A stretch of DNA of 64,000 bases from CAVVEQ01 sp963747315 (GTDB lineage: Bacteria; Chloroflexota; Anaerolineae; Anaerolineales; Anaerolineaceae). The first letter of the stretch is position 1. Every line of letters begins with the position of its first letter. Shown here one piece after another: positions 33,431-43,345 of the stretch. The position numbers and the translations under genes are program-made. Under the pieces are notes generated by a model. That model searched no databases. It saw only the letters and a list, made by a program, of their open reading frames with translations, and had not been told where the DNA came from. The stretch lies in assembly GCA_963747315.1 (NCBI GenBank), contig CAVVEQ010000007.1, positions 124,001 to 188,000 of the forward strand, read 5' to 3'.

Positions 33431-34660
33431 ATGCCTGATTATCGAGAAGTGACACTGGACGATCTTCGCAACCTGGTTTCGGACCGGGCACTGACCGGTG
33501 AGACCGTTCTGCTCAACATGGGTCCGCAGCACCCCAGCACTCACGGTGTACTCCGGCTTCTGTTGGAGCTGGATGGCGAGATCGTGCTCAACTGTATTCC
33601 GGATATTGGCTTCCTGCACACCGGGGTGGAAAAGAACATGGAGGCAAAAACATACCAGAAAGCCGAGGTGATGACCGACAGGCTGGATTACACCAACACC
33701 ATCGGCAACAACCTGGCTTTTTGTCTGGCGGTGGAGAAATTGCTTGACCTGGATGTTCCCGAGCGGGCTGAATACATTCGCGTGATCCTCACCGAGCTTT
33801 CCCGCATCAATTCCCATTTGATCTGGTTTGGAACTTCCTGTCTCGACCTGGGAGCGATCACGGTGTTTTGGTACAACTTCCGCGAGCGCGAGATGATCCT
33901 GGATATATTTGAGATGTGCTCAGGTCAGCGCATGATGACCACCTTTATTCGCCCGGGCGGTCTTTGGCGGGATGTACCTGCGGAATTTGTTCCTACCGTG
34001 CAGCATTTTGTGGATATTTTCCCGTCACGGATCGAAGAATACTTGGGGATGGTCAAGAAGAACAGGATCTTCCTGGATCGCACCAAGGGGATCGGTTTGA
34101 TCACGGAAGAAGAATGTATTCAATACGGCATAACCGGCCCGATCCTGCGCGGCTGCGGGCGTGAATTTGATCTGCGCAGAGCTCGCCCCTACAGCATCTA
34201 TGACCGGTTTGATTTTGATATTCCCACCCTGCCTGCCGGAGATATTTACGACCGCTTCATGGTGAGGGTGGAGGAAATGCGGCAATCAACACGGATTATC
34301 GCGCAAGCGCTGAAAGCCTTACCAGGCGGCCCCACCCGCTCAAGCAACAACAAAGTCGTTCCTCCCCCCCGCTCGGAAATTGGCACCAGCATGGAAGCCC
34401 TCATCCATCACTTCAAGTTGTGGACCGAAGGTTTCTGCGTACCAAAAGGGAACACTTACCAGACGATCGAAACCCCGCGCGGGATGCTGGGTGTTTATAT
34501 GGAAAGTGACGGCGGACCCAAACCGCTGCGCGTGCACTACCACACCCCTTCGCGCACCAATTTGCAGGCCATGCCCATCATGACCCGCAATCGCTTCCTT
34601 GCTGATGTCGTTGGGGTTATCGGAAGCGTGGATATCGTCCTTGGAGATGCCGACCGGTGA
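33431..34660 (+). CDS. nuoD: NADH-quinone oxidoreductase subunit D
   Basis: The 49-kDa subunit that with NuoB forms the quinone-binding pocket; 409 residues. The N-terminal GPQHPSTHGVLR loop with the quinone-contacting His pair is present, as are GFLHTGVEKNMEAKTY, PGGLWRDVP and the C-terminal LGDADR. The hydrogenase-type metal cysteines are absent, as in all complex I members. The stop overlaps the nuoE GTG by 4 bases. Confidence 0.97.
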   Translation: MPDYREVTLDDLRNLVSDRALTGETVLLNMGPQHPSTHGVLRLLLELDGEIVLNCIPDIGFLHTGVEKNMEAKTYQKAEVMTDRLDYTNTIGNNLAFCLAVEKLLDLDVPERAEYIRVILTELSRINSHLIWFGTSCLDLGAITVFWYNFREREMILDIFEMCSGQRMMTTFIRPGGLWRDVPAEFVPTVQHFVDIFPSRIEEYLGMVKKNRIFLDRTKGIGLITEEECIQYGITGPILRGCGREFDLRRARPYSIYDRFDFDIPTLPAGDIYDRFMVRVEEMRQSTRIIAQALKALPGGPTRSSNNKVVPPPRSEIGTSMEALIHHFKLWTEGFCVPKGNTYQTIETPRGMLGVYMESDGGPKPLRVHYHTPSRTNLQAMPIMTRNRFLADVVGVIGSVDIVLGDADR

Positions 34661-35172
34661 ACCCATCCCTCTCCCCTTCCTCTCCGGAAGTCCAGGCCAT
34701 TCTTTCCAAATACCCTTCAGAGCATTCCCGCTCTGCGATCATGCCCCTGCTTTTCCTGGCACAGCGCGAAAACGGTTATGTTACGAAAGAGCAGATCTCC
34801 CAAATTGCCAATCTGGTGCAAGTGACCCCAACCGAGGTGGCTTCGGTGGTCGGGTTTTACACCCTTTTCCACGATGAACCCGGTGGAAGGTACCGCGTCC
34901 AGGTCTGCACAGACCTGCCCTGCCTGATGAAAGGCGCGGATGTGTTCCTCGAGCAGCTTTGTGCAAATATCGGCATAAAGGTTGGCGAAACCACGCAGGA
35001 TGGAATGGTCACCATTGAGGAAGTTAAATGCCTGGCTGGCTGCCACAGGGCGCCCATGTTCCAGGTGCAAAGCCCGGATGGGATCACCTATCACGAGAAC
35101 CAATCGGTCAAATCGGCGCTTGGGGTGATTGAAAAACTCAAGGAGAATAAACCCGGGGAGGAAAAAGCATGA
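34657..35172 (+). CDS. nuoE: NADH-quinone oxidoreductase subunit E
   Basis: Thioredoxin-like [2Fe-2S] subunit of the NADH-input module, 171 residues. Cluster ligands are VCTDLPC and KCLAGCHRAP, after the conserved EVASVVGFYTLF. The start is GTG 34657 within the GTGA overlap with nuoD, and the end overlaps nuoF by 4 bases, so D, E and F are translated as a coupled set. Confidence 0.96.
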   Translation: MNPSLSPSSPEVQAILSKYPSEHSRSAIMPLLFLAQRENGYVTKEQISQIANLVQVTPTEVASVVGFYTLFHDEPGGRYRVQVCTDLPCLMKGADVFLEQLCANIGIKVGETTQDGMVTIEEVKCLAGCHRAPMFQVQSPDGITYHENQSVKSALGVIEKLKENKPGEEKA

Positions 35173-36416
35173 GCGCGCACATCCTCCTGCGCAACCGGGA
35201 TATAGCCAGCCTGAACCGGATCGAGATCTACAAGAAATACGGCGGTTTTGCTGCCTCGGAAAAAGCGGTGACCAAACTCTCCCCCGCGGAAGTGCTGAAC
35301 GAAGTGAAGGAATCCGGTCTGCGCGGGCGCGGCGGGGCGGGTTTTCCTACCGGCGTAAAATGGGGCTTCCTGCCCAACTCGATCTGGCCGCATTACGTTG
35401 TCGCCAACGCGGATGAATCCGAGCCCGGCACTTTCAAAGACCGCGAGCTCATGGAAAGCAATCCCTTCCAGTTCCTGGAGGGTTTGATGATCGCCTCCTA
35501 TGCCGTGCAGGCCAGCACCGCGTTTATTTACCTGCGCGGGGAATTCTGGCAGCTCGCCGCGGAGCTGGATCGCTGCATCCGCGACATGGAAAAAGCCGGG
35601 CTGCTGGGAGATAAGATCTATGGGCGGGATTTCGCGCTGCGCATCCATACCCACCTGGGTGCAGGCGCCTATATCTGCGGCGAGGAGACCGCCCTGCTCG
35701 AATCGCTGGAAGGACGCATCGGCCAGCCGCGGCTGCGCCCACCCTTCCCGGCGGTGGCTGGGCTCTACGGCAAGCCAACCCTGATCAATAATGTTGAAAC
35801 CATTGCCAACTTGCCGCCCATCATCGAGAAAGGCGCGGCCTGGTACCGCACCCTTGGCACCGAGAAAAGCCCGGGGGTCAAGATCTTTTCGCTCTCCGGC
35901 TGTATATGCAAGCCCGGGAATTATGAACTGCCGCTGGGCACCACATTCCGCGAATTGATCTTCACCCACGGTGGAGGTACCCCCAGCGGAAAAACGGTCA
36001 AAGCCATCATGCCCGCCGGGGCTTCCTCCAGCCTGATCCTCGCCGATGAGCGCGCTCTGGATACCCCCATGGATTATGAATCCCTGCCTGCCCTCGGCGC
36101 GCAGCTTGGTTCAGCATCCATGATCATCCTGGATGAAGATACCAGCATCGCCGATGTGGTGGCAAAAACATCCCATTTCTTCAAACACGAATCCTGTGGA
36201 AAATGCACTCCCTGCCGGGAGGGCACCTACTGGATGTCACACCTCGCGGAGAGGATCGCAGGCGGGGAGGCGACCGAGAATGATATCGACCTTCTGCAGA
36301 CTGTGGCTTCCCAGATCGAAAACAAATGCCTCTGCCCGCTCGGGGAATTTTCGATCATGCCGGTCATCTCCGGGCTGAAGCACTTCCGCAAGGACTTTGA
36401 GGATCGCGTCAAATGA
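35169..36416 (+). CDS. nuoF: NADH-quinone oxidoreductase subunit F
   Basis: The NADH- and FMN-binding subunit, 415 residues. It shows LRGRGGAGFPTGVKWGF for nucleotide binding, NADESEPGTFKDREL for FMN, the acidic GAGAYICGEETALLESLEG, and the N3 [4Fe-4S] ligands ESCGKCTPCREGT with a later CLCPLGE. Presence of NuoEFG shows that this complex I takes electrons from NADH, unlike 11-subunit versions lacking this module. Confidence 0.97.
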   Translation: MSAHILLRNRDIASLNRIEIYKKYGGFAASEKAVTKLSPAEVLNEVKESGLRGRGGAGFPTGVKWGFLPNSIWPHYVVANADESEPGTFKDRELMESNPFQFLEGLMIASYAVQASTAFIYLRGEFWQLAAELDRCIRDMEKAGLLGDKIYGRDFALRIHTHLGAGAYICGEETALLESLEGRIGQPRLRPPFPAVAGLYGKPTLINNVETIANLPPIIEKGAAWYRTLGTEKSPGVKIFSLSGCICKPGNYELPLGTTFRELIFTHGGGTPSGKTVKAIMPAGASSSLILADERALDTPMDYESLPALGAQLGSASMIILDEDTSIADVVAKTSHFFKHESCGKCTPCREGTYWMSHLAERIAGGEATENDIDLLQTVASQIENKCLCPLGEFSIMPVISGLKHFRKDFEDRVK

Positions 36417-36456
36417 CACTCAACCAGTCATTAATATTCCCTGTTCCAGGTGGTTT

Positions 36457-38949
36457 ATGCCCAAACTGGTGACATTGCGGATCGATGAGCACGAGCTCAC
36501 CGTCGCTGAAGGCACGTTGATCGTCGATGCGGCCCGCAGCGTGGGGATCAATATCCCCGTATTTTGCTACCACCCCAAGCTTAAACCCGTGGGGATGTGC
36601 CGTATGTGCCTGGTGGATGTTGGCCGCCCAATGGTGGATCGCGCCACAGGTGATCTTGTCCGCCTGGAGGATGGCACTCCGAAAATGCAATTCGGACCAA
36701 AGCTGGAAACCGCCTGCACTACACCTGTTTCGGAAGGCATGCAGGTGGTCACCACCAGCCCCAAAGTGGCGGCTGCCAGGCGGGATATTATTGAATTCAT
36801 TCTCACTTCCCATCCGCTGGATTGCCCGGTTTGCGATAAAGGCGGCGAATGCCCGCTGCAGAACCTGACCCTGGCACACGGCTCGTTTGAAAGCCGCTTC
36901 CGCTTTGACGAGAAAATGCACCTGGCCAAGAAGGTGCCTCTGGGCGAATTGATCACCCTAGACCGCGAGCGCTGCATCCAATGCGGTCGCTGCGTGCGTT
37001 TCCAGGCCGATATCGCCGACGACCCGGTGATCGGTTTTTACCAGCGCGGCAGGTCGCTCGAGATCATCACAAATTCCGAACCGGGGTTCAACTCGATCTT
37101 TTCAGGCAATACCACCGATATCTGCCCTGTTGGCGCACTTACCACTTCTGATTTCCGCTTTGGCGCGCGCCCGTGGGAGATGAACGCGGCAGCATCCATC
37201 TGCCCGCTTTGCCCGGTGGGTTGTAACCTGACCATGAATGTACGCCGCGAGGCACGCTCTGCTGGCGCAAAGGTCATTAAGCGCGTCATGCCGCGCGAGA
37301 ACCCCGCGGTGAACGAGATGTGGATCTGTGATAAAGGCCGCTTTGGTCATCATTTCGTCGAGACGGAAGGCCGCCTGACCGAGCCCCTCATGCGCAAGGA
37401 TGGCGAACTGGTCCCCGTGACCTGGGAGGAAGCGCTGGAAGCTGCCGCCCTCAAGATCCGCGGTGTGGTGCAGAACATGGTCACCCTGGTGGGCGGGGTG
37501 CTTTCGAACGAAGACCTCTTCACCATTCGTCAGCTTACCGCTTCCAAGTGTGCGGAACCCGATCTCTACGACTGGATGGCGGGTGGGGATCTCACCACCA
37601 AAGTGGGGGTCGGCAGCGGCAGCAACCTGGGAGATTTGGGCAAGGGCGATGCCATCCTGGTGGTGGCCTGCGACCTGCACGAGGAAGCCCCCCTGTGGTG
37701 GCTGCGTGTCCGCCAGGCGGCTCAGCGGGGAGCTGCTGTGATCGTGGCCAACCCGCGCCCCACCCGATCGGATTCCTTTGCCAGCCAGACCCATCACTAC
37801 GAACCCGGCGGGGAAACGACGTTCGTGAACTCGCTGCTTCCGAATAAAAAAGCTGCCCCGGAAGGACCAGCCAAAGTATTCGCTGAAGCCGCCAACGCGG
37901 TGATCATCTACGGCTCAGAGGGGACTGGCCTGATTGGTTCTCAGAAACTGGCCGCTGCCTGCGCCGAACTGCTGCTTCAGACCGGGCACGTTGGCAAAGC
38001 CAACAACGGGTTGATGGCTGCGTGGCGCAGCGGGAACACTCAGGGCGCCTGGGACATGGGATTCCGTCCTTCAGAGGACCTGGGTGCGAAACTCTCCAAA
38101 GCGGGTCTGCTCTTCATCGCCGGAGCCGATCCAGCCGGAGACGATCCCGACCTCGCCAGGGCGGTGGATCTCGCTTCCTTCGTCATCGTTCAGGAGCTTT
38201 TCCTTACAGAAACCGCCAAACGCGCGGATATAGTCTTTCCCGCCCAGGCTTTTGCCGAACGCGAAGGCACCTACACCAACGGGGAGCGCAGGGTGCAGCG
38301 CTTCTACCAGGCAATTCCACCCCAGGCAGGTCCCCGCCCGGATTTCACCATCGCCGCCCAGATCGCCCGGCACGCCGGGGTTGAGCTGGAGGAGCATTCC
38401 GCCGCGCTTATCATGGCGGAGATCGCCAGGTTCGTACCGGCATACGAGGGCATCACCTACCAGGCGCTGGCAGGAAGCACCGAAGCCGGTGCATTCACCC
38501 GCCGGGATCTCTATTACAGCGGTACCGCGTACGTAAACCGGCAGGGCATGGGCATTCAGCTTGCCTGCACCGCTGAACGCGGCGAAAAGGTATTGATCGC
38601 CAAAACCCCTGCTTACCGGTTGAAAGTACCCGCGAAGGATGAAGTTCTGGTGCTGCCGTGCAGTGCGCTGCTCGATCGCGGCTCGCTGCTTTCCGCCTCC
38701 ACGTTGCTGGAAAAGCGCCTTTCCGGCGCCGTGCTGCGCATGAATCCCCGCCTGGCAGCCAAACACAACCTTTTTGATGGTTGCAGGGCTGGTTTGATCA
38801 TCGATGGACTCTCCCATACCGTCCGGGTGGAGCTGGATAACTCCCTGCCCGAGAAGGCAGCCTTTTTACCGCGCGGCTCCGGTGTTCCCTTCCGCGAGCC
38901 GGGTGCGTTCCGGCTCACTCCAACCGAAGAAATGCTGCCGTCGAGGTAA
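36457..38949 (+). CDS. nuoG: NADH-quinone oxidoreductase subunit G
   Basis: The large iron-sulfur subunit, 830 residues from ATG 36457 (an upstream in-frame start would overlap nuoF). The N-terminal ferredoxin domain has IPVFCYHPKLKPVGMCRMC for [2Fe-2S]; His-ligated N5 is at HPLDCPVCDKGGECPLQN; N4 at CIQCGRC...NTTDICPVGAL. It also has CPLCPVGC followed by WICDKGR, the CxxCxxxC...C set of the extra cluster N7 found in only some lineages. The remainder is the molybdopterin-type fold without a molybdenum ligand. Confidence 0.95.
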   Translation: MPKLVTLRIDEHELTVAEGTLIVDAARSVGINIPVFCYHPKLKPVGMCRMCLVDVGRPMVDRATGDLVRLEDGTPKMQFGPKLETACTTPVSEGMQVVTTSPKVAAARRDIIEFILTSHPLDCPVCDKGGECPLQNLTLAHGSFESRFRFDEKMHLAKKVPLGELITLDRERCIQCGRCVRFQADIADDPVIGFYQRGRSLEIITNSEPGFNSIFSGNTTDICPVGALTTSDFRFGARPWEMNAAASICPLCPVGCNLTMNVRREARSAGAKVIKRVMPRENPAVNEMWICDKGRFGHHFVETEGRLTEPLMRKDGELVPVTWEEALEAAALKIRGVVQNMVTLVGGVLSNEDLFTIRQLTASKCAEPDLYDWMAGGDLTTKVGVGSGSNLGDLGKGDAILVVACDLHEEAPLWWLRVRQAAQRGAAVIVANPRPTRSDSFASQTHHYEPGGETTFVNSLLPNKKAAPEGPAKVFAEAANAVIIYGSEGTGLIGSQKLAAACAELLLQTGHVGKANNGLMAAWRSGNTQGAWDMGFRPSEDLGAKLSKAGLLFIAGADPAGDDPDLARAVDLASFVIVQELFLTETAKRADIVFPAQAFAEREGTYTNGERRVQRFYQAIPPQAGPRPDFTIAAQIARHAGVELEEHSAALIMAEIARFVPAYEGITYQALAGSTEAGAFTRRDLYYSGTAYVNRQGMGIQLACTAERGEKVLIAKTPAYRLKVPAKDEVLVLPCSALLDRGSLLSASTLLEKRLSGAVLRMNPRLAAKHNLFDGCRAGLIIDGLSHTVRVELDNSLPEKAAFLPRGSGVPFREPGAFRLTPTEEMLPSR

Positions 38950-38952
38950 CCA

Positions 38953-39963
38953 ATGGATTATTGGCTTTTCCTGGAATGGTTTTTGAAGGCGATTTTCCTG
39001 GTGCTCTTCCTCACCGTGGGATTTGCGTATCTCACCTGGTTTGAACGCCGGGTGCTTGCGCGCTTCCAGGTGCGTATTGGTCCCAACCGCGCCGGTTGGC
39101 AGGGCTTGCTTCAACCCATCGCGGATGCGGTCAAGCTGATTTTTAAAGAAGAGCTCACCCCTGCGGCTGCCAGTAAAGTGATTTTTGTGATCGCCCCGCT
39201 CATCACCGTCCTGCCCGCGCTGATCATCACCGCGGTTATCCCCTGGGGAGAGAAGATAACCCTCTTCGGGCGGACGATCCCGATGGGGTTGGCCAGTGAT
39301 GTCAATATCGGCATTCTCTATATCATCGCGGTGACCTCCATCTCGGTCTACGGCATCACCCTGGCCGGTTGGGCTTCGAACAACAAATACGCCCTGCTCG
39401 GTGGACTGCGCTCCACCGCCCAGATGATCAGTTATGAGCTGGCGCTCGGGCTGGCAATGATCGGTCCGGTGATGGTGGCGGGATCACTTCAGATCAACGC
39501 CATTGTCGATGCCCAACAGCCGTATTGGTTCATCATATTGCAACCACTTGCCTTTGTTATTTATTTCCTTGCAAGTACCGCCGAGATCAACCGTTCGCCC
39601 TTTGATATGCCGGATGCCGAGCAGGAACTTACCGCAGGTTACCACACTGAATACTCGGGGATGAAGTTCGCGGTCTTTTTCATGGCGGAATATATAAAAA
39701 TGATCTGCATCGCCATGATCGGTACCGCTCTCTTCATGGGTGGATTCCACCTGCCTTTTATCGAAACGCCCGGATTGTGGGGACCGATCGTATTTTTTGG
39801 CAAGGTGGTTATCTGGTTGTATGCCCTGGTGTGGATACGCGCCACACTTCCGCGCCTGCGCTATGACCGGTTGATGGCCCTCGGCTGGAAAGTGCTTTTC
39901 CCCCTGGCGGTCTTAAATGTGCTGATCACCTCGGTCGTGCTGGTGTTCCTGGAGGGATCGTAA
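38953..39963 (+). CDS. nuoH: NADH-quinone oxidoreductase subunit H
   Basis: Membrane subunit at the joint between arms, 336 residues with about eight helices, lining the quinone channel. Conserved segments: TWFERRVLARFQVRIGPNR, QPIADAVKLIFKE, GLRSTAQMISYE and AEINRSPFDMPDAEQELTAGYHTEYSG, holding the charged residues of the E-channel. Three bases separate it from nuoG and none from nuoI. Confidence 0.97.
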   Translation: MDYWLFLEWFLKAIFLVLFLTVGFAYLTWFERRVLARFQVRIGPNRAGWQGLLQPIADAVKLIFKEELTPAAASKVIFVIAPLITVLPALIITAVIPWGEKITLFGRTIPMGLASDVNIGILYIIAVTSISVYGITLAGWASNNKYALLGGLRSTAQMISYELALGLAMIGPVMVAGSLQINAIVDAQQPYWFIILQPLAFVIYFLASTAEINRSPFDMPDAEQELTAGYHTEYSGMKFAVFFMAEYIKMICIAMIGTALFMGGFHLPFIETPGLWGPIVFFGKVVIWLYALVWIRATLPRLRYDRLMALGWKVLFPLAVLNVLITSVVLVFLEGS

Positions 39964-40455
39964 ATGCTTAGAGGTTTGTGGACTACTTTTAGGGCTTTTT
40001 TATCCAAGCCGATTACAATCTCCTACCCGGAAGAAAAACGCCCCGTCCGGCAGCGCTTCAAGGGGCGGCACTACCTCACCCGTTATGACAATGGATTGGA
40101 AAAGTGTATCGGCTGCGCACTCTGCGCGGCTGCCTGCCCGGCGGATGCGATTTTCGTCGAGGCAGCGGAAAACACGGACGAGATCCGCTATTCCCCTGGT
40201 GATCGCTACGCCTCCACCTACGAGATCAACATGCTGCGCTGCATATTCTGCGGCTACTGCGAAGATGCCTGCCCGACCGAGGCCATCATCCTCGGCGACC
40301 AGTATGAGCTGACCTATTACGATCGGGCTAGTGCTATTTATGGCAAAGAGATGTTGCTGCAGGGGGTTCCCCCGGGGGGTAAGCCCACCCCGCAGAAAAC
40401 CCCGCCTGGCGAATTCAACCGCTCGGTTCCGGAAATGAAAGACCCCGTGGATTAA
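39964..40455 (+). CDS. nuoI: NADH-quinone oxidoreductase subunit I
   Basis: Two-[4Fe-4S] ferredoxin subunit carrying clusters N6a and N6b, 163 residues. Both motifs are complete: CIGCALCAAACP and CIFCGYCEDACP. An amphipathic N-terminal helix (WTTFRAFLSKPITISYPEE) anchors it to the membrane. The C-terminal 35 residues are Pro/Gly-rich and not part of the core fold. Starts immediately after nuoH. Confidence 0.96.
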   Translation: MLRGLWTTFRAFLSKPITISYPEEKRPVRQRFKGRHYLTRYDNGLEKCIGCALCAAACPADAIFVEAAENTDEIRYSPGDRYASTYEINMLRCIFCGYCEDACPTEAIILGDQYELTYYDRASAIYGKEMLLQGVPPGGKPTPQKTPPGEFNRSVPEMKDPVD

Positions 40456-40457
40456 TA

Positions 40458-41027
40458 ATGACCTTCGAAACAACGATCCCCTACCTGGTATTCGGAGTTC
40501 TGGCTCTGGTGGCTGTGGCTTCCGCAGCTGCCATGCTCATCAGTCGTGATGCAATCCATTCCGCCCTGTTCCTGGTGCTCAATTTTGCCACCGTGGGGGT
40601 GATCTATCTCACCCTGGGAGCTCCATTCATTGCCCTCAGCCAGATCGCTGTTTATGCCGGCGCGATCATGGTTCTATTCCTTTTCGTGATCATGCTCCTC
40701 GGTGGGGAGCGGTTTAAGCCCTCGAAACCCCGCCGCAGTCACATCATTTTCGCCTCCGTCCTCGGCGCGATATTCCTGGCGGAACTTGTTATGGGTTATT
40801 ACTTCCGGTATGGAAATATGACCGTGCCCGCGGTCCAAGCGCCGGGCTATGCCAACCCGACCGCTCTTGGGCTTGAGCTTTTCTCCAAATATGCCCTGCC
40901 CTTCGAGTTGACCTCCCTGATCCTGCTGGCTGCCCTGGTCGGCGCTATCGTCCTGACCCGGAAAAGCAAAAAAGAGATCAGTTCCAGCGAACCCGAAACC
41001 CCGGTGGAAGATGAAAATGTATCCTGA
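40458..41027 (+). CDS. nuoJ: NADH-quinone oxidoreductase subunit J
   Basis: Membrane subunit with five helices, 189 residues. The third helix ALSQIAVYAGAIMVLFLFVIMLL contains the pi-bulge region that links quinone chemistry to proton pumping. The C-terminal tail is Ser/Glu-rich. Two bases after nuoI. Confidence 0.94.
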   Translation: MTFETTIPYLVFGVLALVAVASAAAMLISRDAIHSALFLVLNFATVGVIYLTLGAPFIALSQIAVYAGAIMVLFLFVIMLLGGERFKPSKPRRSHIIFASVLGAIFLAELVMGYYFRYGNMTVPAVQAPGYANPTALGLELFSKYALPFELTSLILLAALVGAIVLTRKSKKEISSSEPETPVEDENVS

Positions 41028-41036
41028 AGAGGAAAT

Positions 41037-41339
41037 ATGGTCCCAGTAGATTATTACCTGATCCTTTCCGCCATTCTTTTCAGCCTTGGCGTCCTCGGAG
41101 TGCTGCTCAAGAGCAATGCACTGGTGGTCTTTATGTCGTTGGAATTGATGCTGAACGCAGCCAACCTGGTGCTGATCGCGTTCGCAGCATACTACCGGGT
41201 GCTTTCCGGGCAATTGATCGTGTTTTTTGTGATGATCGTAGCCGCCGCCGAGGTGGCAGTAGGCCTGGCGCTCCTGGTAGCTATATTCCGAGCCAAAAAG
41301 AGCGTGGATGTGGATCAAATGTCGAGCTTGAAGGGTTAG
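41037..41339 (+). CDS. nuoK: NADH-quinone oxidoreductase subunit K
   Basis: Small three-helix antiporter-like subunit, 100 residues. It carries the two buried glutamates of the family: MSLELMLNAANLVLIAF (helix 2) and VAAAEVAVGLALLVAIFR (helix 3). GAGGAAAT precedes ATG 41037. Confidence 0.95.
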   Translation: MVPVDYYLILSAILFSLGVLGVLLKSNALVVFMSLELMLNAANLVLIAFAAYYRVLSGQLIVFFVMIVAAAEVAVGLALLVAIFRAKKSVDVDQMSSLKG

Positions 41340-41368
41340 GAAAGGGATTATGAGGATCGGAGAAAAAT

Positions 41369-43321
41369 ATGCCCATTCCTGAAGCATCGCAGCTGGTTCC
41401 CTGGGTGGTTTTCATCCCGCTCATAGGGCTGGGGATCAATCTGCTCTTTGGAAAATGGTTTAAGGAAGGACCGATCGGCGCGGTCGCAGTCCTGGCTGCC
41501 CTGGGAGCATTCGTTGTGGCGGTCCTGCTCGGCCTGGGATTGAAAGCCGATCCGGAAGCGGTCGTCCGACCGCTGGCCGTCTGGGCGCAGTTTGATAACA
41601 TCCGCCTGGAATGGGCATTCCGCGTGGATACCCTATCCGTCTGGATGATGCTGGTCGTGGCGGGGGTGGGTACGCTCATCCACCTCTATTCCATCGGCTA
41701 CATGCATTCCGATGTGCGCCACAATGGTGACCCGGGGCGCTTTCGCCGCTACTTCATCTACCTGAATCTGTTCATTGCCTCCATGATGGTGCTGGTGAGC
41801 GCCAACAACTTCTTCATGCTCTTCGTCGGCTGGGAAGGCGTTGGTCTGTGTTCCTACCTGCTGATCGGTTTCTGGTTTGAAAAAGGCGCCGAGGGGACTG
41901 CAAATGCCAAAGCTGCCAAGAAGGCTTTCATCGTCAACCGCGTGGGAGATTTTGGATTGCTGCTGGCTATTTTCCTGATGGCGGCCTCCTTTGGCAGCCT
42001 GGATTTTGAAGTTGTCTTCCAGCAGGCAGCCGGTGCTTCCTCCCAGCTTCTGCTGGCTATCACCCTGCTGCTGCTGCTGGCCGTGGCAGGGAAGTCTGCC
42101 CAGCTCCCCTTGTTCGTCTGGCTTCCGGATGCGATGGCCGGCCCCACACCCGTTTCAGCCCTCATTCATGCCGCCACGATGGTCACTGCCGGTGTTTACC
42201 TGGTTGTGCGCTCGCAGGCGCTCTTCATCGCTTCGCCAACCTCGGCCGCGGTTGTAATGTGGGTTGGTGCGCTTACCGCCATCCTGGGTGCGCTGGTAGC
42301 TGTCAGCCAGTATGATATCAAGAAGGTCCTGGCGTATTCCACCATCAGCCAGCTTGGCTATATGGTGGCAGCCGCGGGGATGGGCGCCTGGGTGGCGGCC
42401 ATGTTCCACCTGACCACCCACGCCTTTTTCAAAGCGCTGCTCTTCCTGGCCGCAGGGTCGGTGATACTGGGTATGGAGCATGGTCACAAGGCTTCCGCCT
42501 CCGATGCGGCTCATTCGGCGGATGATCCCCAGGACATGCGCAACATGGGCGGCTTGCGCAGAAAGATGCCGCTGACCTTCGCAGTCTACCTGATCGGTGC
42601 GCTGGCCCTGGCTGGGATCGTGCCTCTTTCCGGATTTTTCTCGAAGGATGAGATCCTCACCGCAGCCAGTCACTTTCCGCCCATTTTCGTCATCCTGGGT
42701 ATCTCGGCACTGCTGACTGCTTTCTATATGACCCGCCAGGTCTTCCTGGTCTTCTTCGGCCGCAGTCACAGCCATTCCGCGGAGCACGCGGCTGAAAACG
42801 GCGCGATCATTACCATCCCGCTGATCATCCTGGCTGCGCTTTCTGTGGTCGGCGGCGAGATCAACGTTTTTCCATCCTACCGCCTGGAGCACTGGCTGGA
42901 ACACACCCTCGAAGGTCTCCATCCATCACTTTTGGTTCCCTGGGTAATGGTAGTATCCTCCCTCCTCGCCATCAGCGGCATCGTGATTGGGGTCCTGCTT
43001 TACCGGAAACATGTCCACGAAACCGCCCTGCAGGTGGATCCGCTGCGCCGCGTGATTGGTCCGCTCTTTACCACGCTGCAACAGCGCTGGTTTGACCGCG
43101 CCTACCAGGCTGTTCTCGTGGGTCCCTATTACGCGGTTTCGAATTGGCTTTCCGAGATCATCGATCACCGCGTGATTGATGGCTTCATTGATGGTATTGG
43201 CAATGTGACTGTATGGAGCTCTGAAAAGCTGCGCAAATTGCAAAATGGGTACGTGCGCTCCTACGCCCTGGCGGTGCTCTTCGGGGCGGTAATCCTGATC
43301 GGCTATTTGCTTCTTCATTAA
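41369..43321 (+). CDS. nuoL: NADH-quinone oxidoreductase subunit L
   Basis: The distal proton-pumping antiporter-like subunit, 650 residues with about 14-16 helices including the long lateral helix at the C-terminus. Core features: FMLFVGWEGVGLCSYLLIGFW with the pump glutamate, SAQLPLFVWLPDAMAGPTPVSALIHAATMVTAGVY, the SQYDIKKVLAYSTISQLGYM loop, and HAFFKALLFLAAGSV. A His-rich loop follows (EHGHKASASDAAHSADD). Starts 29 bases after nuoK. Confidence 0.96.
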   Translation: MPIPEASQLVPWVVFIPLIGLGINLLFGKWFKEGPIGAVAVLAALGAFVVAVLLGLGLKADPEAVVRPLAVWAQFDNIRLEWAFRVDTLSVWMMLVVAGVGTLIHLYSIGYMHSDVRHNGDPGRFRRYFIYLNLFIASMMVLVSANNFFMLFVGWEGVGLCSYLLIGFWFEKGAEGTANAKAAKKAFIVNRVGDFGLLLAIFLMAASFGSLDFEVVFQQAAGASSQLLLAITLLLLLAVAGKSAQLPLFVWLPDAMAGPTPVSALIHAATMVTAGVYLVVRSQALFIASPTSAAVVMWVGALTAILGALVAVSQYDIKKVLAYSTISQLGYMVAAAGMGAWVAAMFHLTTHAFFKALLFLAAGSVILGMEHGHKASASDAAHSADDPQDMRNMGGLRRKMPLTFAVYLIGALALAGIVPLSGFFSKDEILTAASHFPPIFVILGISALLTAFYMTRQVFLVFFGRSHSHSAEHAAENGAIITIPLIILAALSVVGGEINVFPSYRLEHWLEHTLEGLHPSLLVPWVMVVSSLLAISGIVIGVLLYRKHVHETALQVDPLRRVIGPLFTTLQQRWFDRAYQAVLVGPYYAVSNWLSEIIDHRVIDGFIDGIGNVTVWSSEKLRKLQNGYVRSYALAVLFGAVILIGYLLLH

Positions 43322-43345
43322 AGAAATGCAGCGCAAGGATTGTTT

